A stretch of DNA of 64,000 bases from the NCBI RefSeq assembly GCF_000715075.1, contig NC_134096.1, forward strand, positions 121,712,643 to 121,776,642, read 5' to 3'. The notes under the pieces are model-generated. The model did not search any database. It saw only the letters and a program-made list of their open reading frames with translations, and had not been told where the DNA came from. A program made the position numbers and the translations under genes. Shown one piece after another: positions 10,493 through 23,363 of this stretch (within the stretch, counting starts at the first letter, position 1; each line of letters opens with the position of its first letter). Source of the stretch: Nicotiana tabacum (taxonomy: Eukaryota; Streptophyta; Magnoliopsida; Solanales; Solanaceae).

Positions 10493-13400
10493 TGTCACGA
10501 CCTAAACAAACCCCTGTCGTGATAGCGCCTATCGTGGATCTAGGCAAGCCAACTCATTTCCAAAACAAACCGATATTTTTATTTCAAAGATAATTTTAAT
10601 GCTATTTAACATAAAAACCTTCGCAAAGGAGTTCAAATCAAAACAAAAGTGCGGAAAAGAAAATCCCGATATCAGGGTGTCGCTAGTCATGAGCATCTAC
10701 TATAATCTGTCCAACAATATCAAGGCTAACTCAGCCTGGAAAATAGCTAAACACAACTAGAGGAAGATAAGAGGGAGAAAAGCAGGGGTTGCGGTCGCCA
10801 AGCAGCTACCTTGCTATCCCCGAGAAAATCTGCAACCAAAATAATCAATAACTGCTACAGTGTCCAGCTACACCTGGATCTGCACACAAAGTGCAGGGAG
10901 TAACGTGAGTACGCCAACTCAGTAAGTAACAACAATAAATAAATACTGAGCAGTAGTGACGAGCAATAAAGCATATAACGTTCATATCAGAAAATCTTAG
11001 TAAAATACCACATGCTTTAAAAATCAGGATTTGAATCAAAGCATCTCGTTTAAACCCAGTTCCAGCAAAAAAAAATCATTTGAAGATATTTTTCAACAGC
11101 TTTCAAACAAAGGCTCAATGCAAAGGTGAGTAAAAATGATGGAATTATAAATAGCCCATCGGACAAAACATCACTCATATACAGTCCTTCGGTCAAACCT
11201 CACAGTCACTCATGCCACTCGGGCATACCTCACAATCACTCTTGCCACTCGGGCATACCTCACAATCACTCTTACCTCCCAGTAACTCAGCACTCGGCAC
11301 TCGGCACTTAGCACTCGCACTCAGTAGGTACCTGCGCTCACTAGGGTTGTGTATAGACTCCGGAGGGGCTCCTTCAGCCCAAACGCTATATCAAGCCAAA
11401 TCATGTCATAAATCACTCAGGCCCTCGGCCGATATCAAACATGTTGCGACGTGCAATCCGATCCCATAAATATACAACATGCTGCGGCGTGCAGCCTGAT
11501 CCCATAAATATCCTTACAAATCAGGCCCTCAGCCTCACTCAGTCATAAACCTTTCAAGCCACTCGGCATTTCTATAAAAACAGGGCATTCGGCCTAAAAC
11601 AACATTTATATACATCAAAATAGAGTCATAAAACTGAGTTATGCAATAAACACGTGTAACCATGACTGAGTATAGATTTTTAATTGAAAATAATGAGAGG
11701 ATAGTAAGAAAAGGCCCCTAAGGGTTCAAACAGCACTGGCACAAGGCCCAAACATGGCATTCATCCCAATTTACAGAAACTCTTTCTAAAACATATAAGT
11801 ATCATATAGTTTCAACAAAGTATGCAGCTTTACAGTTGCTATGGACGGACCAAGTCACAATCCCCAACAGTGCACGCACACACGCCCGTCACCTAGCATG
11901 TGCGTCACTAAAAATAAGAGAATGATACAAAATCGGGGCTTAAGACTAGATTTTCAATCGTTACTTACCTCAAACCGGTCAAATCGCTACCCCGCAATGC
12001 TTTTGTGTCTGGACTCGGCCTTCAAATGCTCCAAATCTATTTACAATCAGTACAATACCATCAATATACGCTAATGGAATGAATTCCACAAGAAAAACTA
12101 TCAAATTAGACAAAAATCCGAAATTGGCTCAAACCCGGCCCTCGGGCCCACGTCTCAAAATCTGACAAAATTTACAAAACTAGAAAGCTCATTCACTCAC
12201 GAGTCTAACCATACCAAATTCATCAAAATCCGACATCGTTTGGTCCTTCAAATCCTTAAATTAAACTCTTAAAAATTCCAAGCCCTAACCCCTCATTTTC
12301 ACTAATTATAATGATTAAACAACGGAAAATCACCATGTATACAAACTAGAGCTCAAGCAACTTACCTTACTGATAGCCCTTGAATCACCTTTCGAAATTC
12401 ACTCCAAAATCTCCAAAAACCGACTTGAAAATGGTGGAAATGAACCAAAATTCGCAAAGTGCTATCTATACATTCTGCCCAGAGTTTTCGCACCTGCGGC
12501 CTATTCCACGCGCCTGTAGGACCGCACCTCTGGTAAAAAATCCTCGCACCTACGAGAATCACTTAAACTCTCAGCCTCCGCACCTGCGCCCAGGTCTCGC
12601 ACCTGCGGGCTCACAGGTGTGTCCAAATCCTTCGCGCCTGCGCTCCAGCCTTGGCCTCCTATTTTCCGCATCTGCGATTCAAATTCTTGCGCCTGCGGTA
12701 GCGCACCTGCGCATTTACTTCAACTTCTAGGAAACCTGCCCAGCGCCCTTTTTTCCGTATCTGCGGGCTCCCCTTGCGCACCAGCGACCTCACACCTGCG
12801 ACTCCTCCTTGCGCAGGTGCGGAAATAGCAGTAGCAGCAGCTTCGACTGCATTTTCCAACTTCGACAAATCCGTTAACCACCCGGAATCACCCCGAGGCC
12901 CTCGGGACCTCAACAAAAAATACCAACAAGTCATATATGAACATACAAACTTAGTCGAACCTTCTAATCACTCAAAACAACATCAAATCACCAAATTACT
13001 CTCAGATTCAAGCCTAAGAACTTCTAAATTTCCAGATTCGGCAACCGATGCCGAAACCAACAAAACCACATCTGAATGTCCTCAAATTTTGCACACACGT
13101 CACAAATGACGCTATGAATCCATTCCAACTTCCAGAATTCCATTCCGACCCCGATATCAAATTTTCCACTACCGACCAAAAATTGCCAAATTTCCAATTT
13201 TGCCAATTCAAGCCTAATTCTACCACGGACCTCCAAATCACATTCCAGACGCACTCCTAAGTCCAAAATCACCTAACGAAGCTAACGGAACCATCAGAAT
13301 TCAAATCCGAGATCGTTTACACATAGGTCAACATCCGGTTGACTTTTCCAACTTAGGGTTCTAAATAAGAGACTAAGTGTCTCATTCCACTCCGAAACCA

Positions 13401-13516
13401 CTCCGGGACCGAACCAACTAACCCGGTATATCATAATATAGCTTAAGAGCATAAAGGAAACAGAAATGGGGGAAAACGGGGCTATAACTCCCAAAACGAC
13501 CGGCCGGGTCGTTACA
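10493..13516 (-). repeat. LARD-like element 3' LTR
   Basis: Plus-strand ends are TGTCACGACC and GGGTCGTTACA. It is closely similar throughout to 16804-19826. CG-rich motif array at ~12480-12830 (core cgcacctgcgg). Confidence 0.85.
12480..12830 (-). repeat. CG-rich motif array (cgcacctgcgg type), left LTR
   Basis: About a dozen variants of cgcacctgcgg or cgcatctgcgg separated by 15-30 bp. The frame at 12380-12730 reads through them as HLRP/APAG-like repeats and is not a real protein. Confidence 0.7.
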
Positions 13517-13533
13517 TCCTCCCCCACTTAAAC
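13517..13533 (-). other. Polypurine tract of the LARD-like element
   Basis: A pyrimidine run tcctcccccacttaaac on the + strand, next to the LTR end. On the minus strand it reads as gtttaagtgggggagga. Confidence 0.75.
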
Positions 13534-16500
13534 ATACGTTTGTACTCGAACGTGCCGAGAGTTGTTCCAAAAGCCAAGAAATGGCTGTGTAACTTTCCCA
13601 TGCACATACTCGGGGGTGATCCCACGTCACCCTATCCCATACAGGTCTGATAGCACAGCATATCTGAAATTCCTCAATTCAACCTAGCCCACAAGCCTTC
13701 AAATCAAATTTCTGACATCCAAAATTTCTTATAAGATCAGAAGTTCGCATCTACATACCGTATAAGTCTGAACAAGCTGTACCAAAAGTCGTAACCAAAA
13801 CTCAAATACTCAAATTCAAATACTGTAGAAAGAAACATACCGAATTCATAACCATTCATTAGACCAACAGGTCATGGAGCTCTTGCTCCTTCTACAAGAA
13901 CTATAGCCAATTTCAAAGCCGACTTCTGATATTATCCTCCCAATTATACCACAATCAAATCTGATAGCATCCATTCTAGGCCCAATGACCTCGTTTCATC
14001 CAACACGACCACTCTAGTGACATGACACATCAATACAATCTAAAGCCACAACCCGTGCAATCCGTGCACCATATAGCAACATTCCAAATGTACCCAATCG
14101 TAACAATGACCCAAACAGGAGAACCGTTCCGCAAGCTCGACGAGTACCACCCTGACGCAATGATAAGAACCCATCACACACCGCAGAACCATAACACACG
14201 AATTTTACACAAGGGATCATATTTCCACATAACTCTGCTGCAATACGCGACCCTATCCAAATACTGGTCCATATGAAACACCTCAAGCCACCCTGCTAAA
14301 ATCAATAACCATGCGCAATTCGACATCAAGTACCCAAAGTGCATTACCATAACCACAGAGAAGCAAACGACACCATGCCACATAAAACCCGAAAGAACAT
14401 AACCAAGCTATCTGAAATGAACTCTTCTAACTCCACCAAGCCACACATGTTGCCAAATTCGAGAGCATTGCCACGAAACACCTGTAGATACTAGCCACAT
14501 TATAAGTACCCAAAGAACCGATCATACCCATTACTGTGCTAACCCAACATACTACCAAGTTGTCCTATTTATCCAAGTTCTTTCTAAATTGCCTTCAAAT
14601 TGCTACTTTTTCCTTGTTAGAACACTACTATCCTTAACTAAAACTTACCCCATGAACTCTAGCATAGAATCACGACGCCCTAAATCTTATAAGCCGCCGA
14701 ATTCCCTTTTTATGTATCCCAAAGGTTCCAGAACCAAAAATGCTTACTCCGAAGAGACTTTATGTGAACCTAAAATTGTTTCCTTCACCTTCTTGATACT
14801 GAAATGCATAATTCACAATGATATAAGATGCCACGAGTCTCAACACCGTTCAATGCAACTCCCAGTTTTCTAGCCATAGTTATAAATTTTGAATCCATTG
14901 GAACCATTCTCGAGAGTCATCCACTCTACTCAAATCTCGAATTAATCGACCAAACGGACCGAAATGACCTGTGCCCCATTAGCACACCAACACCCAAGGG
15001 AATAAAGAGTAACTCACACTCCTACACAATCGAGCAAATTCCCGCTCCATGTACACTACATTCTCTGTAAATAACCACTCAATTATTTTATGGTCCTCTT
15101 ATAACCATAGAGTGTAATAGAACTTGTGTCCAGAAATTCCTTTACCCGAGTCATCCTCGATCTCGACCTCTGCAAGTCATAACTGATTCACCGGTATACC
15201 CCGAACCAAAACTAATACGACCCATAACCGTGCAATCAACTCGTCGATAGCAGACTCCCCCACTTAGCCTTAAGCTGCAATTATATAAAATTAGAACCCG
15301 TAAGGATTTCTCCTTCTCAATTACCAAGGTCTCGCACCGTTAACCTGCTAGACTTCTCGAAGTCTTTTATTAAGCCTTTCATGAACATTCTGAATCTCCA
15401 GCCAAAATCACACACGTGACCTCCTACCGGGTAGCAAGTAATATTCCTCGCAAAAGCTTCATCAACATCATGCCACTGCTAGCTGCACACAGGAGATAAC
15501 CCACATGTGAAATTCCTTACCGACATCTTCCAATGACACTGCACGGAGTGCAACGACCACTAAATCCGTAAATTCTCCTGAGTTCATGCTCGCCCACCTT
15601 TTGTATAAGTCTGCACTTTCCCTATTGACATCAATTGTACTTCAACAATACCTTCCGAACTCAAGTCATATTGCACCTGACACGATAATCAGATCTTCAC
15701 GCCTCTATTCATTTCAAACACACTTCTTTCTGCCATATTCAATTTTACTTTGTACACTAACCATTACTCCAAATAGAGTCTACATGCCGATTCACATACT
15801 AACACAATTCCAAACCAATCTACACTTTCTTAAGGCGCACAACTACCCTACTAGTGAATTCATATGCTAATCTTCCACTCTTACTTCGGTTTAATCATCT
15901 CTTTTAAGAAAGTTCTCAACCTCTACTTCTCCTACTTGACCTGCTAGTACTTCAACCACCGCGAAACACTTCCCGTCATTTCTTCCCTCATACTTTGCTA
16001 CCCAACTGCTGCATCAAATCGAAATGTATCTCTATCGCACCTGAACCAATAAAATGTTACCGACTCTAAGTCTCTTCGAAGATCATCTTTCTCGAGCCAT
16101 CAACATCAAAAATACCCATTCGTAACCACAATTACTACACAATCACTTACTCTTCTTGAGTCCAAACCTTTTGACAAGACATGAGAATTTAATTTGCCCC
16201 AAAATTTAACAACGTGAAATATCCTTCAAAAAATTCACACTCGAGATCGTACATCACATCAAAATGAAAATCAAGCGCCCAATGGCCTTCATTTACATTT
16301 CAAGGAAATACTTCTCGTCACATTCAAATCATCTTAACCCATCCCGCAGTTACATCATACTCATCACAAAGCCATTCCACTTCTCATCGAGCCACGAATT
16401 CTACTCGTAGGGGCATTACCGGACATATGAGTCCAAATGTACATGTTACAACTGAAGCTACCGAGCCAAAACTACGGTTTAAACCTAGCCTCAAGTCCTC

Positions 16501-16785
16501 CAGACTAGCCCATCACCAAAACACATAATACAAATCTCGAACCACGTTCATAAAATCACAAGTCGGCGATGCACAACTGATATCGAGCGCTCATGTGCAC
16601 ATACGAATGCGTGGAAGAAATTCAAAGAGTTATTTTTCAAGCTGAATCAATTTCGCATGATAGAATACAAGTAAGTGAAATTTTCCTAAGGGTTCTGCAG
16701 TCTCTCGAAGATAAGTACAGACATCTTCGTACCGATCCGCAAGACTCTACTAAACCCGCTCATGACTCGTGAGACCTATGTAACC
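13534..16785 (-). other. Non-coding internal domain of the LARD-like element
   Basis: 3.25 kb without any frame resembling gag, protease, RT, RNase H or integrase. The longest open frames (about 90 codons at 14014-14286, 14589-14873 and 15586-15870) have no recognisable motif. Whether this interior is conserved between copies, as in described LARDs, cannot be judged from one copy. Confidence 0.65.
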
Positions 16786-16803
16786 TAGGCTCTGGTACCA
16801 ATC
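16786..16803 (-). other. Primer-binding site, initiator tRNA-Met type
   Basis: The minus strand reads TGGTACCAGAGCC two bases inside the right LTR, one change from the usual TGGTATCAGAGC. It fixes the orientation of the element. Confidence 0.75.
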
Positions 16804-19800
16804 TGTCACGACCCAAACAAACCCCTGTCGTGATGGTGCCTATCGTGGAACTAGGCAAGCCGACTCATTTCCAAAACAAACCGATATTTTCATTTCAAAG
16901 ATAATTTCAATGCTATTTAATATAAAAACCTTCGCAAAGGAGTTAAAATCAAAATAAAAGTGCGAAAAAGAAAAGCCCGATATCGGAGTGTCACTAGTCA
17001 TGAGCATCTACTACAATCTGTCTAACAATATCAAGGCTAACTCAGCCTGAAAAATAGCTAAATACAACTAGAGGAAGAGAAGAGGGAGAAGAGCAGGGGC
17101 TACTGTCGCCAAGCAGCTACCTTGCTATCCCTGAGAAAATCTGCAGCCAAAATAATCAACAACCACTACCGTGTCCAGCTACACCTGGATCTGCACACAA
17201 GGTGCAGGGAGTAACGTGAGTACGCCAACTCAGTAAGTAACAACAATAAATAAAGACTGAGCAGTAGTGACGAGCAATAAAGCATATAACGTTCATATCG
17301 GGAAATTTCAGTAGAATACCACATGCTTTAAAAATCAAGATTTGAATCAAAGCATCTCATTTAAACCCAGTTCCAACAAACAAAAATCATTTAAAGATAT
17401 TTTTCAACAGCTTTCAAACAAAGGCTCAATGCAAAGGTGAGCAAAAATGATGAAATCATAAACAGCCCCTCGGGCAAAACATCACTCATATACAGCCCCT
17501 CGGCAAAACCTCACAGTCACTCGTGCCACTCGGGCATACCTCACAATCACTCTTGCCACTCGGGCATACCTCACAATCACTCTTGCCTCCCAGTCACTCA
17601 GCACGCGAAACTCGCACTCAGTAGGTACCTGCGCTCACTGGGGGTGTGTACGGACTCCTGAGGGGCTCCTTCAGCCCAAACGCTATATCAAGCCAAAGCA
17701 TGGCATAAATCACTCAGGCCCTCGACCGATATCAAACATGCAGCGACATGCAGCCCAATCCCATAAATATATAACATGCTGCGGCGTGCAGCCCAATCCC
17801 ATAAATATCCTCACAAATCAGGCCCTCGGCCTCACTCAGCCATAAACCTGTCAAGCCACTCGGTCATTTCAATAAAAACAGGGCATTCGGCTCATAACAA
17901 CATTTATATGCATCAAAATATAGTCATAAAATTGAGTTATGCAGTAAACAAGTATAACCATGGCTGAGTATAGATTTTCAATCAAAAACAATGAGAGGAT
18001 AGTAAGAAAAGGCCCCTAAAGGTCCAAACAGCACTGGCACAAGGCCCAAATATGGCATTCAGCCCAATTTACAGAAACTCTTTCTAAAACATATAAGTAT
18101 CATATAGTTTCAACAAAGTATGCAACTTTACAGTTGCTACGGGACAGACCAAGTCACAATCCCTAACAGTGCACGCCCACACGCCTGTCACCTAGCATGT
18201 GCATCACTAAAAATAGTAGAATGATACAAAATCCAGGGTTTCATACCCTCAGGACTAGATTTACAATCGCTACTTACCTCAAACTGGTCAAATCTCTACC
18301 CCGCAATGCTCTTGTCTCTGGACTCGGCCTCCAAATGCTCCAAATCTATTTACAATCAGTACAATACCATCAATATATGCTAATGGAATGAATTCCACTA
18401 GAAAAACTATCAAATTAGACCAACATTCGAAATTGGCTCAAACCCGGCCCCCGGGCCCACATCTCAAAATCCGACAAAATATACAAAACTAGAAAGATCA
18501 TTCACTCACGAGTATAACCATACCAAATTCATCAAAATCCGACATCGTTTGGTCCTTCTAATCCTAAAATTAATCTCTTAAAAATTCCAAGCCCTAACCC
18601 CTCATTTTCACTAATTACAATGATTAAACAACAGAAAATCACCATGTATACAAGTATTAGAGCTCAAGCAACTTACCTCACTGATAGCCCTTGAATCACC
18701 TTTCGAAAATCACTCCAAAAGCTCCAAAAACCGACTTGAAAATGGTGGAAATGAACCAAAATTCGCGAAGTGCTATCTATACATTCTACCCAGATTTTCG
18801 CACCTGCGGCCTATTCCACGCGCCTGCGGGACTACACCTGCGGTCAAAAATTCTTGCACCTGCGAGAATCACTTAAACTCTCAGCCTCCGCACCTGCGCC
18901 TAGGTCTCGCACCTTCGGGCTCGTAGGTGCATCCAAATCCTTTGCGCCTGCGCTCCAGCATTGGCCTCCCATTTTCCGTATCTGCGCTTCAAATTCTCGC
19001 CCCTGCGGTAGCGCACCTACGCATTTCCTTCCGCTTCTGCAAAGCCTGCCCAGCGCCCTCTTTTCCGCATCTACGGACTCCCCTTGCGCACCAGTGACCT
19101 CGCACCTGCGACTCCTCCTTCCGCAGGTGCGAAAATAGCAGTAGCAACAGCTTCGGCTGCATTTTCCAACTTCGACAAATCCATTAACCACCCGGAATCA
19201 CCCCGAGGCCCTCGGGACCTCAACCAAAAATACCAACAAATCATATATCAACATACAAACTTAGTCGAACCTTTGAATCACTCAAAAGAACATCAAATCA
19301 CCAAATTACCCTCGGATTCAAGCCTAAGAACTTCTAAATTTCCAGATTCGACAACCGATGCCGAAACCAACAAAACCACGTCCGAATGACCTCAAATTTT
19401 TCACACACGTCACAAATGATGCTACGAACCCATTCTAACTTCCAGAATTCCATTCTGACCCCGATATCAAATTTTCCACTGCCGACCAAAAATCGCCAAA
19501 TTTTCAATTTCGCCAATTCAAGCCTAATTCTACCACGGACCTCCAAATCACATTCCGGACGCATTCCTAAGTCCAAAATCACCTAATGGAGCTAACGGAA
19601 CCATCAAAATTCAAATTTGAGATTGTTTACACATAGGTCAACATCCATTTGACTTTTCCAACTTAAGGTTCTAAATATGAGACTAAGTGTCTCATTCCAC
19701 TCCGAAACAACTCCGGGCCCAAACCAACTAACCCGGTATATCATAATATAGCTTAAGAGCATAAAGGAAATAGAAATGGGGGAAATTGGGGCTATAACTC

Positions 19801-19826
19801 CCGAAACGACCAGCCGGGTCGTTACA
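16804..19826 (-). repeat. LARD-like element 5' LTR
   Basis: Pairs with 10493-13516, with scattered substitutions and small indels visible by eye, so the insertion is not very recent. CG-rich array at ~18790-19140. Confidence 0.85.
18790..19140 (-). repeat. CG-rich motif array (cgcacctgcgg type), right LTR
   Basis: Same array as in the partner LTR, with substitutions such as cgcaccttcgg and cgcacctacgc showing independent decay of single units. Confidence 0.7.
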
Positions 19827-21184
19827 ATATGACAATTTAAACAACTAAAGTACAAATGTCATCAAACATAGGGATCCAAAGAAGATAGGAATTCGAGGGA
19901 ATTTGGAATGAGTGAAAGACATGGATCACTGGGTAGGAAGAAAACTAAGGGTTAAAGCCTTGATGAGCATGTCCATTCGTTCATTCATAATCCTTTGATC
20001 AATGATCATGTGCTCTCTCAGGTCCTCTACATGTTTCCTCAATCTTTCATTCTCACCCTTCAAATGAGCATTCTATTCTTTCAAAGGTGCACGGGGACCT
20101 GGTTCTCTACCTATCTGAGCAGGTTGAACCATTAATCAGATCACCAAGAATCTCCCCAAGCTTCTCCTTATCAAGAACAAACTCAGTCCCAGTTTTTACT
20201 TCTCATTCATAAACTTTGGGACTTGGAGGAACAAAAAAGTGATTCTATTTTTGGAACTGAATAATGTCAAGAAGTTCCTCCATTTTGCAGCAATATCAGA
20301 GTTAACACTCTGCCTAACAATACTTTTTGAGACTTCAGATTCATCTACCTCTTCAAAACCGATAACTCAACATTTTGCTTCTGTAAGGAACGAGGTTCCT
20401 CACTCACACTATCATTTGTTTTCTTGAGCAGCCATGTCTCCCTCTTCTTCTTCTCAATCTTTTCTCCCTTATTATCTGTTGCATCTTTATCTGCCGACTT
20501 TCTTTTCTCCATTTTGATCTTTTTTGAATTCTTTCTCACACTTGAAAATTTTTCGGCTTGATTCTCTCTTCTACATTCACCACATCAGCAGGTCAAGCCA
20601 TTTTATCATCAATCAACCTACTTTTCAGCAATCCTTTTTACTGGATCGGAGGTTTGTTTAGGCACAGAACTCAAGAGAAAAAGATCATCATCAGAATTAA
20701 CATCCTAAGAAGGATTTGAGGGACCAGGTCCCTCATTCAGTTCCCCCTTTTCCAGCACATTCACCAATTCCTTCATCTTTCAAGGCTTCTACAAACCCAG
20801 CAACAATTTCAGCCTTACTCTCTAGAATATTAGATCTACCATGTTCCCTTTCAGTTAAAGTCCAATCAAAATCTACCAAAGACTTCTTAGAGTTTCGATT
20901 CAGATGGAGTTAGGATTTTGGAAGGGAATAGAGTTGGGTTTACTTCTGAAATATTTGGAGAGAAGGGTTCTTTTTTTAGACAAGGTTGATTTTGGTTTTG
21001 AAGAAAAGAATCGATTTTGGTTGGGTGTGAAAGAAGGAAATGGTTTTTTGGGGAAACAGGTCAGTTAAAAAAGGTTTAACATTTTAGACTTCAAAAATTA
21101 GGTGAGAGGCGGGAATAAATTAATAACATGACACTTCAGCAGTTTAAAAAGGCATATAAGTATGAAGATTAATTAGGGGAATAT
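19827..21184 (-). pseudogene. Sirevirus 3' ORF region (coiled-coil, env-like position), decayed
   Basis: Between the missing pol and the 3' LTR, Sireviruses often carry an extra ORF. Here the minus strand at about 20150-19945 encodes a heptad-like stretch (GENERLRKHVEDLREHM followed by QRIMNERMDMLIKAL) with an internal stop before it. A lysine-rich frame lies at 20539-20345. No transmembrane or envelope signature is visible, so calling it an env gene would go beyond the evidence. The right edge against the truncated gypsy LTR is uncertain by about 50 bp. Confidence 0.5.
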
Positions 21185-22332
21185 AATCACAAGGGAGTTA
21201 AGAACACTTACCCCAAGTTGTGTTGAAACTTTCCTCTCCAAAATCGCCCAACCCGAGCTCCAAAATCCGAAAATGGGTGAAAATGTCGAACCCTCGAATT
21301 TAAGGTTCTGTCCCAGCGATTTCCGCATCTGCGGTCAAGGGGTCGCATCTGCGACCTTCGCTTCTGTAGGAAAAATCTCGCTTCTGCGAGAACATCTTGG
21401 CCAGCCATAATCGCTTCTGCGATGCCAAGGACCGCACCTGCAGTCGCGCTTTTGCGCTCAAAGGTTCGCACCTGCCTATCCCTCAACTCCGCATCTGCGG
21501 AGCCTCGCTCGCACCTGCGGGCTCGCAGATGCGGTTAACTCCTTCGCATCGCGCCCTGACCAGGCTAGCCCAGCTCTGCTTCTGCGTAAAAAGGGTCACA
21601 TCTACGGCACCGCACCTGCGGCCAATGCCTCGCAGGTGCACCAGAAGACAGGAATGTTTTCCTCATTTCTTCTAAGTCCGAATTTGATCCGTTAACCATC
21701 CGAAACTCACCCAAGCCCCTCGGGACCCTGTTCGAACATACCAACAAGATCCATGACATAACACGGACCTACTCGAGGCCTCAAATCATATCAACCAACA
21801 TGAAAACGATGAATCGCACCTCAAATCAAAATTTATGAACTTTGAACTTTCAAATTCTACATCTTGTGCCGAAACACATCAAATCAATCCGGAATGACTT
21901 CAAATTTTGCACACAAGTCACATTTCGCATTACGGACCTATTCAAATTTCCAGAATCGGATTCTGACCCTGATATCAAAAAGTCAACCCCCCGGTTAAAC
22001 TTTCAAAAATTCGACTTTCGGCATTTCAAGCTAAATTTCACTACGGACCTCCAAATAATTTTTCGGACACGCTTCTAAGTCCAAAATCACCATACGGAGC
22101 TATTGGAATCATCAAAACTCCATTTCGAGGTCGTTTAGACATAAGTCCACATCCGGTCACTATTTTAACTTAAACTTTAAACCTTGGAACTAAGTGGTCC
22201 AATTCATTCCAAAACCTCACCGGACCCGAACCAATTAACCCAGCAATTCACACAATAACTTTAAAGTACAATTTGAGTAGTAAATGGGGAAATGGGGTTA
22301 TAATACTCAAAACAACCGGTCGGGTCGTTACA
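21185..22332 (-). repeat. Truncated gypsy LTR, first ~1.15 kb only
   Basis: On the minus strand it starts TGTAACGACCCGACCGG at 22332 and follows the same course as the LARD-like LTRs, including a cgcatctgcgg array at ~21310-21650. It stops after about 1.15 kb where those LTRs run to 3.0 kb. It sits exactly where the Sirevirus integrase-RT-RNase H region should be. Confidence 0.7.
21310..21650 (-). repeat. CG-rich motif array in the truncated LTR
   Basis: Units such as cgcatctgcgg, cgcacctgcgg and cgcttctgcgag at the same LTR offset as in the complete copies. Confidence 0.65.
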
Positions 22333-22481
22333 TTTAGCCCACAAACCAGGTCCTCCATAACCAACTTGTTCAGCAAATAAAAACTCACATGCCCCAGCCA
22401 TTTGTGCCATAACTCAGCATCATCATCAATGACACTTAGCCATGTTAGATCACCACCATTCAGTGAATCAAGTTCTGCAAC
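22333..22481 (-). pseudogene. Sirevirus GAG-pre-integrase fragment
   Basis: The minus strand encodes a segment with ELWHKWLGHVS followed by LLNKLVMEDLV. This is the histidine-containing GAG-pre-integrase motif that precedes copia integrase. It is cut on one side by the truncated LTR (22332) and on the other by the solo LTR (22482). It continues the pol frame that stops at 27332, which shows both flanks belong to the same Sirevirus. Confidence 0.8.
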
Positions 22482-23146
22482 TATAACAATCCGACCGATT
22501 ATTTTGAGAATTAACGTCCCGTTTGGCAGCGTAAGGTCTCAAGCAGCTTTGTATTATGTGTTATGATGTGCGTGTATGGCCGAGTTTAGTTTTTGGATAA
22601 TTCGGGATCAATTTGGAAGAAGGATTCCTATTATAGAATCTTAAGCGGTAAGAGTTGACCGGGGTCTTGAATTTTGTGTAGACGACTCCAAAATGGCATT
22701 TTGATGATTCCAATAGCTTCGCATGGTGATTTTGAACTTAGGCGTGCTTCCGAATTTGGATTTGGAGGTCCGTAGGGTAATTTGATGTATTTTGGAGAAA
22801 GTTGGAAAGTTAAAGTTTTGGAAGGTTGAGAGGTTTGACTGAGAGTTGACTTTGGTGGTATCAGGGACAAAATACAGTTTCTAGAGTTGGATTAGCTATG
22901 TTAGGTTATTTGGAACTTGCATGCAAAATTTGACATCATTTCGGGTTGATTTGATATGTTTCAGTGCGGGTTTTGGAAGTTTCGACATTGTTTGATGTGA
23001 TTTGAGACCTCGAGAGGGTCCGTGTTACGTTATGGAACTTGTTGGTATATTTTGACGGGGTACAGGGGGCCCCGGGTGTGTTTCGAACGGGTTACAGGTC
23101 AAATTCCCCTTGTTTGGAGTTGCTGATAACTTGGTGTCTGATAACC

Positions 23147-23345
23147 TCCTTCGCGATCGCGTAGTGTTAGCCGCGATCGTGTAGTGTATTTGTTGACTTG
23201 CCATATTTTATTCTTCGCTTTTGCATGGATAGGACCGCGATCGCATACGTTGAGGCTATGGTGAACTGTGTTCGCACTCTTCTTTCTGCGATCGCGCAGT
23301 TCTTTTCTTTGGGCAATGATATTTCACCTTCGCGATCGCATAGTG
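23147..23345 (+). repeat. CG-rich palindrome array (ttcgcgatcgcg type) in the solo LTR
   Basis: Five or six units of cgcgatcgc embedded in unrelated sequence. Two more follow the nested insertion, at 24283-24320. Confidence 0.65.
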
Positions 23346-23363
23346 CTTCTCTTGGCAGCTGAT

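Larger units (their letters stand above)
10493..19826 (-). mobile_element. Complete LARD-like non-coding gypsy-type LTR element, 9.3 kb
   Basis: Two LTRs of about 3.02 kb (10493-13516 and 16804-19826) flank a 3.29 kb internal region. The internal region has a tRNA-Met-type PBS next to the right LTR and a PPT next to the left LTR, so the element reads leftwards. I find no gag or pol coding sequence. Long LTRs with a ~3.5 kb non-coding interior fit the LARD (large retrotransposon derivative) class. Flanks are atata (10488-10492) and atatg (19827-19831), a 4/5 match to a target duplication. It sits inside the 3' region of the Sirevirus. Confidence 0.8.

Noticed and set aside
12380..13109. Overlapping open frames of 70-116 codons rich in CxP, HLR and APAG patterns
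   Set aside because: They run through the CG-rich motif array of a non-coding LTR. The repeats create stop-free frames on both strands. The same happens at 18691-19389 and 21397-21675.
13517..16803. Possible gag or env genes in the LARD-like interior
   Set aside because: The 80-94 codon frames there show no zinc knuckle, DSG/DTG, YxDD or DDE motif and have random composition.
19827..21184. Envelope gene in the Sirevirus 3' region
   Set aside because: Only a coiled-coil-like stretch and lysine-rich frames are visible, with no signal peptide or membrane segment, so an env call is not supported.
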